From Actinomycetales bacterium (GTDB lineage: Bacteria > Actinomycetota > Actinomycetes > S36-B12), in assembly GCA_018970025.1 (NCBI GenBank), contig JAGWXF010000001.1:62001-126000 (forward strand): 64,000 nucleotides of DNA, in the 5' to 3' direction. The notes beneath the pieces are model-generated. The model saw only the letters and a list, made by a program, of their open reading frames with translations. It was not told where the DNA came from and did not search any database. A program made the position numbers and the translations under genes. Positions 39,105 to 51,401 of the stretch are shown here, piece by piece; the first letter of the stretch is position 1, and every line of letters begins with the position of its first letter.

Positions 39105-40130
39105 ATGGCGATGACGGCTACCGTCAAGGACGAACTGAGCCGGGTCGAGATCAAGAAGTCCTGCTGCCGCAAGGCCGAGCTCTCGGCCGTGCTGCGGTTC
39201 TCCGGTGCCCTGCACCTGATCGCCGGGCAGATCGTGATCGAGGCCGACCTGGACGCCGGCTCGATCGCCCGCAGGGTCAAGCGAGAGATCTTCGACCTCT
39301 ACGGCCATGACAGCGAACTGGCAGTCGTGCAGCCGGCCGGCCTGCGCAAGACGACTCGCTACCTGGTACGCGTGGTGTCCGGGGGCGACCTGCTGGCACG
39401 CCAGTCCGGCATCGTCGATGCCGGGGGACGGCCGGTTCGGGGGCTGTCGCCGGTGATCGTCGGAGGAGGCGTCTGCGACTGCGAGGCGGCGTGGCGAGGG
39501 GCGTTCCTGGCTCATGGATCGCTGACCGAGCCTGGTCGATCCTCATCGCTGGAGATCACCTGTCCGGGCCCCGAGGCGGCCCTTGCTCTGGTGGGCTGCG
39601 CCCGGCGGATGGGCATCTCGGCAAAGTCGCGTGAGGTTCGGGGCGTGGATCGAGTCGTCCTGAGGGATGGCGATGCGATCGGGGCGCTGCTCACCCGCCT
39701 CGGAGCCCATGCATCGGTCCTGGCCTGGGAGGAGCGACGCATGCGCCGGGAGGTGCGGGCGACGGCGAACCGGCTGGCCAACTTCGACGATGCCAACCTG
39801 CGCCGGTCGGCCCGTGCTGCGGTGGCTGCCGGAGCACGAGTGCAGCGCGCCATGGAGATCCTCGGTGCGGACGTGCCCGGGCACCTGGTGGAGGCCGGCC
39901 GGCTCCGGCTGGAGCATCAGCAGGCGAGCCTGGAGGAGCTCGGGGCGCTGGCGGATCCGCCAATGACCAAGGATGCCATCGCCGGGCGCATCCGACGGCT
40001 GCTGGCGCTGGCGGACAAGCGGGCGGCAGAGCTGGGCATCCCGGACACCGAGGCTGCCCTCGGCCCTGAGGTCGATGACGGCTCGCACGACGGGATTGCC
40101 GACCGAACATGGGCCCCGGGCCTTCGGTAG
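39105..40130 (+). CDS. whiA: Transcriptional regulator WhiA
   Basis: Sporulation/cell-division regulator with a LAGLIDADG-homing-endonuclease-like fold and a C-terminal helix-turn-helix. 341 residues starting [20 protein letters not shown], as in other actinobacteria, with [20 protein letters not shown] in the linker and [20 protein letters not shown] as the HTH core. Start ATG 39105 is preferred over 39096 because of that N-terminus; CAGGAT lies seven bases upstream, close to the leaderless pattern. Its TAG stop forms part of a -10-like TAGGCT before gap. Confidence 0.95.
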   Translation: MAMTATVKDELSRVEIKKSCCRKAELSAVLRFSGALHLIAGQIVIEADLDAGSIARRVKREIFDLYGHDSELAVVQPAGLRKTTRYLVRVVSGGDLLARQSGIVDAGGRPVRGLSPVIVGGGVCDCEAAWRGAFLAHGSLTEPGRSSSLEITCPGPEAALALVGCARRMGISAKSREVRGVDRVVLRDGDAIGALLTRLGAHASVLAWEERRMRREVRATANRLANFDDANLRRSARAAVAAGARVQRAMEILGADVPGHLVEAGRLRLEHQQASLEELGALADPPMTKDAIAGRIRRLLALADKRAAELGIPDTEAALGPEVDDGSHDGIADRTWAPGLR

Positions 40131-40133
40131 GCT
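40128..40133 (+). promoter_or_regulatory. Candidate -10 for gap-pgk-tpiA
   Basis: TAGGCT overlapping the whiA TAG stop, giving a leader of about 65-70 bases. No -35 with standard spacing is convincing. Confidence 0.35.
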
Positions 40134-40144
40134 CAGGCCGATAG

Positions 40145-41212
<1,068 letters not shown>

Positions 41213-41223
41213 GCACGCCGAAG

Positions 41224-42423
41224 ATGAGATCACTGGATGACCTGTCGGTCGCCGGTGCTCGGGTGCTCGTTCGGGCGGACTTCAACGTGCCGCTCGCAGA
41301 CGGCCCGGCCGGCTCCCGGGTGATTGCCGACGATGGCCGCATCCGGGCAGCACTGCCGACACTGGAGTACCTGCGCGGCCAGGGCGCCAAGGTGATCGTG
41401 GTGTCGCACCTCGGCCGGCCCAAGGGTGTCGCGAGCCCAGCGCTCAGCCTGGCGCCTGTCGCCGCGCGGCTCGGGGATCTCCTGGGCGCGCGCGTGCCGC
41501 TGGCCGCCGATCTCGCCGAGGCGCACCGGCTGGCGGACGCCATGCAGCCGGGGGATGTCATCCTGCTGGAGAACATCCGCTTCGACGCCCGGGAGACCAG
41601 CTCGTCGGCGCAGGAGCGGGGTGCCCTCGCCGCTGAGCTCGCCGCCCTCGCCGATGCCTATGTCTCCGACGGCTTCGGCGTCGTCCACCGCGAGCAGGCC
41701 TCCGTCACCGACGTGGCTCGCATGCTTCCCTGTGCCGCCGGGCGACTGGTGCACCGTGAGGCATCCGTGTTCGCCACGCTCCTCGCCGAGCCAGCCCGGC
41801 CCTACGTGGTCGTGCTCGGGGGCTCGAAGGTCAGCGACAAGCTGGGGGTGATCGGGAACCTCATCACCCGCGTGGACCGACTCCTCATCGGCGGCGGCAT
41901 GGCGTTCACCTTCCTCGCCGCCCAGGGGCACTCGGTCGGGGACTCGCTGCTGGAGGCCGACCAGCTCCAGGCCGTCCGGGGCTTCATCGCCCAGGCCGAT
42001 GCCAGCGGCGTGGAGCTGCTGGTTCCGGTCGACGTCGTCGTGGCCGATGAGGTCGCTGCGACAGCGCGGACCTCGGTGGTCGCCGCGGACGCCATCCCGG
42101 ATGGCTGGAAGGGCCTGGATATCGGGCCCAGGACGGTCGCGCTCTTCGCGGATCGGATCGCCGATGCCGGCACCGTGGTCTGGAATGGCCCCATGGGCGT
42201 CTTCGAGCTGGAGCCATTCGCCGCCGGCACGCGGGGCATCGCCGAGGCCATGGCCGCCAGCAGTGCCATGACCGTCGTCGGCGGGGGAGACTCCGCGGCC
42301 GCGATCCGCGCCCTCGGCATCGACGAGGCTGCGTTCACCCACATCAGCACCGGCGGGGGAGCCAGCCTGGAGTACCTCGAAGGCAAGCGACTACCGGGCA
42401 TTACCGTGCTCGAGGAAGGCTGA
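41224..42423 (+). CDS. pgk: Phosphoglycerate kinase
   Basis: Transfers phosphate from 1,3-bisphosphoglycerate to ADP. 399 residues: substrate-binding [33 protein letters not shown], and nucleotide-binding [15 protein letters not shown] and [13 protein letters not shown]. The ATG lies 11 bases after the gap stop. The unusually long open frame upstream is a shadow of gap. Confidence 0.97.
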   Translation: MRSLDDLSVAGARVLVRADFNVPLADGPAGSRVIADDGRIRAALPTLEYLRGQGAKVIVVSHLGRPKGVASPALSLAPVAARLGDLLGARVPLAADLAEAHRLADAMQPGDVILLENIRFDARETSSSAQERGALAAELAALADAYVSDGFGVVHREQASVTDVARMLPCAAGRLVHREASVFATLLAEPARPYVVVLGGSKVSDKLGVIGNLITRVDRLLIGGGMAFTFLAAQGHSVGDSLLEADQLQAVRGFIAQADASGVELLVPVDVVVADEVAATARTSVVAADAIPDGWKGLDIGPRTVALFADRIADAGTVVWNGPMGVFELEPFAAGTRGIAEAMAASSAMTVVGGGDSAAAIRALGIDEAAFTHISTGGGASLEYLEGKRLPGITVLEEG

Positions 42424-42426
42424 GTC

Positions 42427-43230
42427 ATGGCCGACAAGCCCGGGCGCAAGCCGCTCATCGCCGGCAACTGGAAGATGAACCTCAACCACCTCGAGGCCAT
42501 CGCGCTGGTCCAGAAGCTGGCCTTCTCGCTTCACGACGGTGACTTCGCCGCGGCCGACGTGGTCGTCCTGCCGCCCTTCACCGACATCCGGTCCGTCCAG
42601 ACCGTCATCGACGGCGACAAGGTCGACCTGCTATATGGCGCCCAGGATGTCTCGGCCCATGCGGCCGGGGCCTACACCGGCGAGGTATCCGCCTCGATGC
42701 TCGCCCGACTGGGCTGCTCCTACGTCGCGGTCGGCCACAGTGAGCGGCGCCAGTTCCATGGCGAGACCGATGCCCTGGTGAACGCGAAGGCCACGGCAGC
42801 CCTTGCCTGCCAGATCTGCCCGATCGTCTGCGTCGGGGAGGGCCTTGAGGTGCGCCAGTCGGGCAGCCACGTCTCCCACGTCCTGGAGCTGCTCGATGCA
42901 TCCCTGGCAGGCCTCAGCGCCGAGCAGGTCGCCGGCCTCGTCGTTGCCTATGAGCCGGTGTGGGCGATCGGCACCGGCGAGGTGGCCACCCCCCAGGATG
43001 CCCAGGAGGTCTGCGGGGAGATCCGGACCCGGATTGCCGCCACCTGGGGCGAGGGAGCCGCGCAGGGGGTACGCGTGCTGTACGGCGGGTCCGTGAAGAG
43101 CGCCAATATCGCCGGCATCATGGCCCAGCCAGATGTCGACGGAGCGCTCGTCGGCGGGGCCAGCCTCGATCCTGACGAGTTCGTCGGCATCGTCCGGTAT
43201 CGCATGCATCCGGCCGACCTCATTGGCTGA
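42427..43230 (+). CDS. tpiA: Triosephosphate isomerase
   Basis: Interconverts dihydroxyacetone phosphate and GAP. 267 residues with catalytic K16 (GNWKMN), H104 ([10 protein letters not shown]) and E176 ([11 protein letters not shown]); the phosphate-binding C-terminus is [10 protein letters not shown] and [10 protein letters not shown]. It starts three bases after pgk, so the two are certainly one transcript. Confidence 0.97.
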   Translation: MADKPGRKPLIAGNWKMNLNHLEAIALVQKLAFSLHDGDFAAADVVVLPPFTDIRSVQTVIDGDKVDLLYGAQDVSAHAAGAYTGEVSASMLARLGCSYVAVGHSERRQFHGETDALVNAKATAALACQICPIVCVGEGLEVRQSGSHVSHVLELLDASLAGLSAEQVAGLVVAYEPVWAIGTGEVATPQDAQEVCGEIRTRIAATWGEGAAQGVRVLYGGSVKSANIAGIMAQPDVDGALVGGASLDPDEFVGIVRYRMHPADLIG

Positions 43231-43340
43231 GACTGGGCACGCTCGCAGTGCCAGCACGCCAGCCCCGTACGCCTGGGCGAATCCGATCGACTACCCTGCA
43301 ACGGTCGTCCACCACCCACCGGTGATGCGAGGAGAATGAC

Positions 43341-43589
43341 ATGATCAACGTGCTGACCATCGTGCTTGCGGTGATCCTGGTCATCACCAGCGCCCTGCTG
43401 GTGGTACTGATCCTGCTGCACCGAGGCAAGGGCGGTGGGCTGTCGGACCTGTTCGGCGGCGGCGTGAGCTCCTCGATCGGCGGCTCGTCGGTCGCGGAGC
43501 GCAATCTCGACCGGCTGACGGTCGGCATCGGCCTGATCTGGGCGGCCTGCATCGTCGCCGTCGGGCTGCTCGTCCGAACGGGGACCTGA
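43341..43589 (+). CDS. secG: Preprotein translocase subunit SecG
   Basis: Accessory subunit of the SecYEG channel. 82 residues with two membrane helices (about 4-26 and 55-78) joined by the family loop HRGKGGGLSDLFGGG. GAGGAGA precedes the ATG. The position after tpiA is conserved across actinobacteria and firmicutes. The 110-base gap before it holds a possible -10 (TACCCT) but nothing decisive. Confidence 0.95.
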   Translation: MINVLTIVLAVILVITSALLVVLILLHRGKGGGLSDLFGGGVSSSIGGSSVAERNLDRLTVGIGLIWAACIVAVGLLVRTGT

Positions 43590-43648
43590 TCGCACGTCCG
43601 CTCGCTGAGGCACTCGACGATCGCTCGACTTGAGGAAGAGGGGTTCGC

Positions 43649-43981
43649 ATGGCAGGTGGCAGCGCAATACGCGGCAGTCGCGTCGGGGCTGGCCCGATGG
43701 GCGAGGCAGAGCGAGGAGACACCGCTCCGCGCACCTGGGTGTCGTTCTGGTGCTCCCGGGGTCACGAGTCGCGACCCAGTTTCGCGGCCGATGCCGAACC
43801 CCCGCTCGAGTGGGACTGTCCGCGCTGCGGGCTTCCGGCCGGCCCGGACGAGGCGAACCCGCCTGCTCCGCCGAAGATCGAGCCGTACAAGACCCACCTG
43901 GCCTATGTGAAGGAGCGGCGGTCCGACGAGGACGGCGCCGCGATCCTGCAGGAGGCCCTGCTGAAGATCCGCGGGGCGTAG
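43649..43981 (+). CDS. rbpA: RNA polymerase-binding protein RbpA
   Basis: Actinobacteria-specific activator that binds the primary sigma factor and RNA polymerase. 110 residues: N-terminal tail AIRGSRVGAG, a zinc-ribbon-like core with C35, H39, C57 and C60 (FWCSRGHE, WDCPRCG), a basic linker (KIEPYKTHLAYVKERRS) and the sigma-interaction helix EEALLKIRG-type C-terminus. AGGAAGAGG precedes the ATG. It converges on pgl, 13 bases away. Confidence 0.95.
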   Translation: MAGGSAIRGSRVGAGPMGEAERGDTAPRTWVSFWCSRGHESRPSFAADAEPPLEWDCPRCGLPAGPDEANPPAPPKIEPYKTHLAYVKERRSDEDGAAILQEALLKIRGA

Positions 43982-43994
43982 CCCGGCTGGGTTC

Positions 43995-44771
43995 TCAGGC
44001 CTCCGGTCGTCCGAGGGACGCGGGGAGGAGTGACGCAGCGGCCTGGTCAACGAGCAGCAGGGTCCGCTCACGCCCGCGGACGCCGGCTGCCGGCACCTGG
44101 AGAGGACCGGCGCTAGGGTCCAGGAGCATCCGGACGGCGTGGGCCTTCTCCTCGCCACTGGCCAGGATCCACACCTGTCGTGCCGCGTTGATGGCCGGGA
44201 AGGTCAGGCTCACCCGAACGGGGGGCGGCTTCGGGGATCCGGTCACCGCGACGACCGTCCGATCGCGCTCGTGCGCCGCTGGGGACTCCGGGAAGATGGA
44301 GGCCACGTGCCCCTCCGGGCCGACGCCCAGGAGCAGCACGTCGAAGGCGGGGACCCTGGCCCGCTCATGCGGGCGGGCACGGGATGCCAGCAGCGCTGCG
44401 TACCGCTCGGCGGCCAGGTCTGCAGTCGGGACGTCATCCGGGCCGGGAATGGGATGGACCAGGGCCGGGTCCACGGGAACCTGCGAGAGCAGGGCCGTGC
44501 GAGCACCGGTCTCATTGCGCTCAGGATCGCCGGTCGCGCAGAAGCGCTCATCGCCCCACCAGATCTCCACCGCCGACCAGTCGATGGCATCGCGTCCGGG
44601 TGATGCGGCGACCTGCGAGAGAACCTGCGTTCCGATTCCGCCGCCAGTGAGGACGACGTGAGCCAGACCCGCAGACGCCTGTCGCTCGACCACCGTGGTG
44701 ATGAGCCGTGCTGCGACGGCCTGGGCCAGGGTCCGGGCACTGCCGTGCCGCAGGACGTCGATCGCGCTCAT
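43995..44771 (-). CDS. pgl: 6-phosphogluconolactonase
   Basis: Hydrolyses 6-phosphogluconolactone in the oxidative pentose phosphate pathway. 258 residues of the NagB/RpiA-like fold: HVVLTGGGIGTQVLSQVA, WWGDERFC, and LLGVGPEGHVASIFPES, the DevB/Pgl signatures. The start ATG overlaps the opcA stop. Last gene of the minus-strand tkt-zwf-opcA-pgl run. Confidence 0.94.
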   Translation of the reverse strand: MSAIDVLRHGSARTLAQAVAARLITTVVERQASAGLAHVVLTGGGIGTQVLSQVAASPGRDAIDWSAVEIWWGDERFCATGDPERNETGARTALLSQVPVDPALVHPIPGPDDVPTADLAAERYAALLASRARPHERARVPAFDVLLLGVGPEGHVASIFPESPAAHERDRTVVAVTGSPKPPPVRVSLTFPAINAARQVWILASGEEKAHAVRMLLDPSAGPLQVPAAGVRGRERTLLLVDQAAASLLPASLGRPEA

Positions 44772-45693
44772 GCCACCGCTCCTCGAAGGGCGCTGCCATA
44801 TGCCTCATCCGGGTCCAGTCGCCGCAGTTCCTCCGCCAGCAGCTCGGCCAGCGCCCCGGACGGCAGGGCGATGCTGGTCTCCGGCGCCCCAGGCCGGAGC
44901 AGGGTCGCGGTCCGCTCGTCGATGCGGTCGACGCGAATCTCCCCGGCCCGGGTCTGCAGGGTGACGCCCGTGACGCCCGTGGCCCCGCGCCGCACCTGAG
45001 ACCCATTCCTCGGCTCGTCCTGCGGCACGATCTCCAAGGTGGCCTTCAGCCGGCGCCGCAGCCATGCTGCGAGCAGGAGCGCGCTGGGATCGCCGGCCTC
45101 GGCGTGCACGTGACCGCCGGTCACCCTTCCCACGGGGGCATCGAAGACCGTCGCCAGGAGGGATCTCCAGGGCGTCAGGCGCGCCCAGGTGAGGTCCGTG
45201 TCACCTGGCTGGTAGCCCGCTGCACGCCGTCGAAGAGCGGCAGCGGGATCCCGAGCGGCGGCAGCATCGGTGATCCGACGCTGCGCGTGCCGGCCGATCG
45301 GGTCGTCCCCGGGCACTTCGGGGGCATCCGAGGGCCAGAACGCGACGACCGGGGTGTCGGGGAGGAGGAGCGGAACGGCGACGGAGTTCGCATGCTCGGC
45401 CAGTCGGCCTCGCAGTCGGATTACCGCAGTCTCCCCGGGGCCTCCGTCGCCGCCGACGCTCACCTCGGCGTCCAGCCGGGTCTGCTGATCCTGCGGGCGG
45501 GGAATCAGGGTCAAAACGCGCATGGGATGCAGCCGCGCTGCGGCGATAGCGGCCAGTGTCGCGTCCGACTGACACGATTCGTCCGCCAGGATCAGCAATG
45601 TCAGGACCATGCCGGTCGTGGGCGAGCCCATCCGGTGCCGCTCGGCGGTGATGGCGCCGGCAATGTCGCTCCCGCTGGTGTCCTCGAGCCGGA

Positions 45694-45697
<4 letters not shown>
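44768..45697 (-). CDS. opcA: Glucose-6-phosphate dehydrogenase assembly protein OpcA
   Basis: Allosteric/assembly partner of Zwf in cyanobacteria and actinobacteria. 309 residues, full length: MVLTLLILADESCQSDATLA and PRPQDQQTRLDAEVSVGGDG at the N-terminus, VVAFWPSDAPEVPGDDPIG and DLTWARLTPWRSLLATVFD in the core. ATG 45697 overlaps the zwf stop (ATGA), so it is chosen over the longer frame to 45757. Confidence 0.94.
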
Positions 45698-47226
<1,529 letters not shown>

Positions 47227-47237
47227 CCCGCGCAGCC

Positions 47238-49328
47238 TCAGGGTGCCGATGCCAGTCGCAGGGACTCCTGGGCCGCCTCGACGATCCTGGCGACGGTCAG
47301 GCCGTAGTGCTCGAACAGGATCGACGGGGCAGCGCTGGCCCCGAAGTGATCCAGGCCGATCACCCTGCCGTGATCCCCGACGTATCGCCACCAGCCGAGG
47401 GTGGCCCCCGCCTCGACGGCAACCCGAGCCCGGATGCCAGGCGGGAGCACGGCCTGGCGGTAGGCGAGGTCCTGCTCCTGGAACCACTCCAGGCACGGCA
47501 TGGACACGACCCTGGCCGGGACGCCTGACGCAGCCAGCTCCTCGCGGGCAGCCAGTGCGAGCTGGACCTCCGAGCCGGTCGCCAGGAGCAGCACCCGGGG
47601 CTGGGGCGAGTCGGCGATGACGTACGCCCCGCGGGCGACGCCGGCCAGTGCCGTCTGCCGGTCGACGATGGTCGGCACGTTCTGCCGGGTGAGGACTAGG
47701 CCGGTCGGCCGCCGCTGGCTGAGCGTGGCATGCCAGGCCGCACCGGTCTCATTGGCGTCGGCTGGCCGGACCACGGATAGCCCAGGGATGGCCCGCAACG
47801 ACCACAGGTGCTCGACTGGCTGGTGGGTGGGGCCGTCCTCGCCGAGGCCGATGGAGTCGTGCGTCCACACGAAGATGCTCGCCGCTTGCATGAGGGCGGC
47901 TAGCCGGACGGATCCCCGCATGTAGTCGCTGAAGACCAGGAAGGTGCCGCCGAAGGCGCGGCTGAGCCCGCCGAGTGCGATGCCATTGAGGATGGCTCCC
48001 ATGGCGTGCTCGCGGATGCCGAAGTGGATCACCCGGCCGTACGGTGATGCGTCCGGAGCCTGGGAGGCTGCCGGCAGGAAGCTCTTGCCGCCCTCGATGG
48101 TCGTGTTGTTCGACTCGGCGAGGTCCGCCGATCCGCCCCACAGCTCGGGCATCACCGCCGCGATCGCGTTGATCGCGTCACCCGAGGCCTTTCGGGTCGA
48201 GACGGAGCCGCCGACGTCGAATGCGGGCACGGCATCGTCGAAGCCCGCCGGGAGCTCGTGCGCGATGAGTCGGTCCAGCAGCCCGGAGCGCTCCGGCTGC
48301 CTCGCCCGCCAGTCGGCGAACGCGGCATCCCAGTCGGCCCTGTCGCTGGCGACCCGGGCTGCCAGGCGTTGCCGAACCGCGTCGAGGACCTGCTGATCGA
48401 AGGCGAAGGATGCCTGCGGATCCAGGCCGAGGAGCGCCTTCGTGGCTGCGACCTCTGCCTCGCCGAGCGCGGACCCATGGGACTTGGCCGTGTTCTGGGC
48501 GTGCGGGGCCGGCCAGGCGATCGTGGTGCGAACCCGGATGAACGTCGGCCGATCGGCGCTCAGCGCCTGCAGCATCGCGCCATGGAGGGCGACCACGTCG
48601 ACGCTGCCATCGCGCGCGCGGTCGACATGGTGCGTATGCCAGCCGTAGGCCTGGTAGCGCCGGACGACGTCCTCGGTGAACGCCACCTGCGTGTCGCCCT
48701 CGATGGAGATGTGGTTGTCGTCGTAGATGACGCACAGGCGATCGAGCTGCTGGGTCCCGGCCAGGCTTGACGCCTCGGAGCTGATCCCCTCCTCGAGGTC
48801 GCCGTCCGAGGCGATGACCCAGATGCGATAGTCGAAGGGGCTGCTGCCCGCGGGCGCATCGGGATCGAGCAGGCCTCGCTCATAGCGCGCGGCCATCGCC
48901 ATGCCGACCGCCGTTGCCAGCCCATTGCCGAGCGGGCCGGTGGTCGTCTCGATCCCGGCGGTGTGACCGTGCTCGGGGTGCCCGGGAGTGCGGCTGCCCC
49001 AGGTGCGAAAGCTGGCAAGGTCCTCAAGGGTGAGGCCATAGCCGGAGAGGAACAGCTGCGAGTACAGCGTCAGGCTCGTGTGGCCGGGGGAGAGGACGAA
49101 CCGATCGCGTCCCAGCCAGGAGGGATCCTGCGGATCGTGCCGCATGATCCGCTGGAAGAGCAGGTAGGCAACCGGTGCCAGGCTCATCGCCGTGCCCGGA
49201 TGGCCGTTGCCCACGCGCTGCACCGCATCCATGGCCAGGGCACGCAGGTGGGCGATGGCGCGATCGTCGGTGGCATCCCAGTCCAGCTTCGTGCGCGCCA
49301 CGCCCGGGTGCGAATCCTGATCAGTCAC
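47238..49328 (-). CDS. tkt: Transketolase
   Basis: Thiamine-diphosphate enzyme moving two-carbon units between sugar phosphates. 696 residues: N-terminal His in GNGHPGTAMSLAP, DRFVLSPGHTSLTLYS, ThDP motif SDGDLEEGISSEASSLAGTQ plus YDDNHISIEGDT, and Pyr-domain HFGIREHAMGAILNGIAL. Start GTG 49328 follows a -10-like TAGGGT by seven bases; the frame continues about 300 codons upstream but that stretch is antisense to ctaB. The GxGxS-like HDSIGLGEDGPTHQP segment is complete. Confidence 0.96.
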   Translation of the reverse strand: MTDQDSHPGVARTKLDWDATDDRAIAHLRALAMDAVQRVGNGHPGTAMSLAPVAYLLFQRIMRHDPQDPSWLGRDRFVLSPGHTSLTLYSQLFLSGYGLTLEDLASFRTWGSRTPGHPEHGHTAGIETTTGPLGNGLATAVGMAMAARYERGLLDPDAPAGSSPFDYRIWVIASDGDLEEGISSEASSLAGTQQLDRLCVIYDDNHISIEGDTQVAFTEDVVRRYQAYGWHTHHVDRARDGSVDVVALHGAMLQALSADRPTFIRVRTTIAWPAPHAQNTAKSHGSALGEAEVAATKALLGLDPQASFAFDQQVLDAVRQRLAARVASDRADWDAAFADWRARQPERSGLLDRLIAHELPAGFDDAVPAFDVGGSVSTRKASGDAINAIAAVMPELWGGSADLAESNNTTIEGGKSFLPAASQAPDASPYGRVIHFGIREHAMGAILNGIALGGLSRAFGGTFLVFSDYMRGSVRLAALMQAASIFVWTHDSIGLGEDGPTHQPVEHLWSLRAIPGLSVVRPADANETGAAWHATLSQRRPTGLVLTRQNVPTIVDRQTALAGVARGAYVIADSPQPRVLLLATGSEVQLALAAREELAASGVPARVVSMPCLEWFQEQDLAYRQAVLPPGIRARVAVEAGATLGWWRYVGDHGRVIGLDHFGASAAPSILFEHYGLTVARIVEAAQESLRLASAP

Positions 49329-49335
49329 GTACGGC

Positions 49336-49341
49336 ACCCTA
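49336..49341 (-). promoter_or_regulatory. -10-like hexamer for leaderless tkt-zwf-opcA-pgl
   Basis: TAGGGT on the minus strand, seven bases before GTG 49328. It decides the tkt start against the much longer open frame. Confidence 0.45.
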
Positions 49342-49391
49342 GCGACTCCAGGCAAACCGATGGACTCCGCTGATCGAGGGGCGCATGGCGA

Positions 49392-49397
49392 TACGGT
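49392..49397 (+). promoter_or_regulatory. -10-like hexamer for leaderless ctaB
   Basis: TACGGT followed by six bases and GTG 49404; divergent from the tkt signal about 50 bases away. Confidence 0.4.
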
Positions 49398-49403
49398 GTC
49401 GCG

Positions 49404-50330
49404 GTGACCTCGACGAAGGCAGTGCCCGCGCTCGGTGCCCGCCAGCGGGTGCTGGCGCATGTGGCCCTGACCAAGCCGCGGATCGTCGAGCTGCTGCTGG
49501 TGACCGCCGTGCCGACGATGTTCCTGGCGGCCGGCGGGCTTCCGTCCCTTCGGGCGACGATAGCCGTGCTGGTCGGCGGTGCACTCGCGGCCATGGGGGC
49601 CAACACGCTCAACAGCGTCTACGACCGCGACATCGATGCGGTGATGCACCGGACCGGCAAGCGCCCGGCAGCCGCGGGCCTGGTCAGTGCGCGCGCCGGG
49701 GTCTTCCAGGGCCTGATCCTGAGCGTTGCCAGCGCATTCTTCCTCGCGTGGTGGACCAACCTGCTGGCCGCGGGGCTGGCGCTGGTGGCCATCCTGGCCT
49801 ACGCCGTCGGCTACACCATGTGGCTCAAGCGCCGCACGCCGCAGAACATCGTCTGGGGCGGCGCAGCCGGGTGCATGCCGGTGCTCATCGCCTGGTCGGC
49901 AGTCACCGGGGGGCTGACCTGGACGCCCATCGTGCTGTTCCTCATCGTGTTCTTCTGGACGCCTCCGCACTACTGGCCGCTGGCGATGAAGTACCGGGAC
50001 GACTACGCCGCGGCTGGCGTGCCGATGCTTCCGGTCGTGCGGACCCCGGTGCAGGTGACTGCGAGCATCCTGCGCTACTCGTGGGTCATGGTCCTGGTCT
50101 CGCTGGCCCTGGTGCCCGTCGCACCCATGGGCCCGCTCTACCTCGCCGCGGCAGTCGTCCTCGGCGGGCTCTTCCTGTGGCTTGCCACCTCGCTCCACCG
50201 GGCGACGAGGGCATCGGATGCACGGGTGGCCGTCCGGGCGATGCGACTGTTCCACGGGTCGATCACGTACCTGGCGCTGCTGTTCCTCGCCGTGGCCGTG
50301 GATCCGTTCGTTCGCCTGCCGCTGGGCTAG
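49404..50330 (+). CDS. ctaB: Protoheme IX farnesyltransferase (heme O synthase)
   Basis: Farnesylates heme B to heme O for cytochrome oxidase. 308 residues with about eight or nine membrane segments. UbiA-family Asp-rich motifs are NTLNSVYDRDIDAVMHRT (first) and YRDDYAAAGVPMLP (second), with LTKPRIVELLLVTAVPTMFL at the N-terminus. Start GTG 49404 has a -10-like hexamer six bases upstream and no Shine-Dalgarno. It converges on ctaA, which acts next in heme A synthesis. Confidence 0.95.
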   Translation: MTSTKAVPALGARQRVLAHVALTKPRIVELLLVTAVPTMFLAAGGLPSLRATIAVLVGGALAAMGANTLNSVYDRDIDAVMHRTGKRPAAAGLVSARAGVFQGLILSVASAFFLAWWTNLLAAGLALVAILAYAVGYTMWLKRRTPQNIVWGGAAGCMPVLIAWSAVTGGLTWTPIVLFLIVFFWTPPHYWPLAMKYRDDYAAAGVPMLPVVRTPVQVTASILRYSWVMVLVSLALVPVAPMGPLYLAAAVVLGGLFLWLATSLHRATRASDARVAVRAMRLFHGSITYLALLFLAVAVDPFVRLPLG

Positions 50331-50351
50331 GCCAGGGCGTCGGGGCGTACG

Positions 50352-51305
50352 TCAGCCGCCGATGCCCCGGTCTCGCTGGGTCGGCAGCACCAGCAGCACG
50401 GCGACCCAGAGGCAGACGGCACCGAGCACGTGCAGGCCCACGAGCAGGATCGGCAGGCCGGTGAAGTACTGCAGGTACCCGACGGATCCCTGGGCGAGGG
50501 CGACCACGAGCACCACGAGCGCGGCCCGCTGAGCACGCCTGGGCGCATCGGTCAGCCGCAGTGCCAGCAGGAGCGCGACGAGCAGCCCGAGGAAGAACAG
50601 CACCACGTCGGCATGCAGCCAGGCCACGGTCCGGGGGTCGAAACCGAAGCGATGCTCGGCCTGGGCATCACCGCTATGCGGGCCGCTGCCGGTCACGAGC
50701 ACTCCCAGGATGACGACGACCGCGGCGACGCAGACCAGTGCCCAGGTGAGGATGCGCACCTCGCCGCGCACGAGCAGGACGATGGGCCGATCGCCCGAAT
50801 CCCGGGAGCGGGTCACCAGCGCGACGCAGCCGGCGACAATCCCCATTGAGACCAGGAAGTGGGCGGAGACGGTCAGCGGATGCAGTCCGGTGAGCACGGT
50901 GATGCCCCCGAGGATCGCCTGCGCGAAGGTGCCGACGATGGGGACGAAGGCCAGCGCCAGCAGGACGGGCCGAGCGGGCAGGCCGGCACGCACCCGCCTG
51001 CGCTGATCCCAGATCGCGGCGACGACGGCCGCGATGGCCAGGACGACGAGCACGAACGTGAGCATCCGATTGCCGAACTCGACGTACTTGTGCCATGCCT
51101 CCTCCTGCCTGGCGGTCGGCACGTATGAGCCCTCCACGCACTCGGGCCAGGTCGGGCAGCCCAGGCCTGATCCGGTCAGCCGGACGACGGCCCCGGTCAC
51201 GATGATCCCCATCTGCGCAACGAGGTTGGCGAGGTAGACCACGCGGACCCTGGGCTCGGCGGGCGCTGCCGCCGCAGCCGTGATGGTCGGTACAGGGGTG
51301 GTCAC
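50352..51305 (-). CDS. ctaA: Heme A synthase (COX15/CtaA)
   Basis: Oxidises heme O to heme A. 317 residues with about eight membrane helices. The first extracytoplasmic loop carries the Cys pair in GSGLGCPTWPEC, and His residues for heme lie in EFGNRMLTF-proximal helices and in HFLVSMGIVAG. Start GTG 51305 is chosen because GGAGAAG lies six bases upstream and a candidate -10 (TAGGCT, 51353-51358) lies between it and the longer ATG start at 51386, which would then be untranscribed. Confidence 0.93.
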   Translation of the reverse strand: MTTPVPTITAAAAAPAEPRVRVVYLANLVAQMGIIVTGAVVRLTGSGLGCPTWPECVEGSYVPTARQEEAWHKYVEFGNRMLTFVLVVLAIAAVVAAIWDQRRRVRAGLPARPVLLALAFVPIVGTFAQAILGGITVLTGLHPLTVSAHFLVSMGIVAGCVALVTRSRDSGDRPIVLLVRGEVRILTWALVCVAAVVVILGVLVTGSGPHSGDAQAEHRFGFDPRTVAWLHADVVLFFLGLLVALLLALRLTDAPRRAQRAALVVLVVALAQGSVGYLQYFTGLPILLVGLHVLGAVCLWVAVLLVLPTQRDRGIGG

Positions 51306-51352
51306 GAGCTTCTCCAATGCTGGGACGCTGCCGAGCTGTCGAGCCGTCGCCG

Positions 51353-51358
51353 AGCCTA
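51353..51358 (-). promoter_or_regulatory. Candidate -10 for ctaA
   Basis: TAGGCT on the minus strand about 48 bases before GTG 51305, giving a short leader with a Shine-Dalgarno (GGAGAAG). Confidence 0.35.
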
Positions 51359-51401
51359 CGGGTCGGGCCCTGCCCGGGCTCGACATGCGGCCGCGCTGTG
51401 C

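Noticed and set aside
49329-50255. Extra 309-residue N-terminus for transketolase
   Set aside because: The extension is antisense to ctaB, low in family similarity, and lies upstream of the -10-like TAGGGT next to GTG 49328.
50352-51386. Longer ctaA start at ATG 51386
   Set aside because: The candidate -10 TAGGCT lies downstream of it, and GGAGAAG before GTG 51305 gives a better start.
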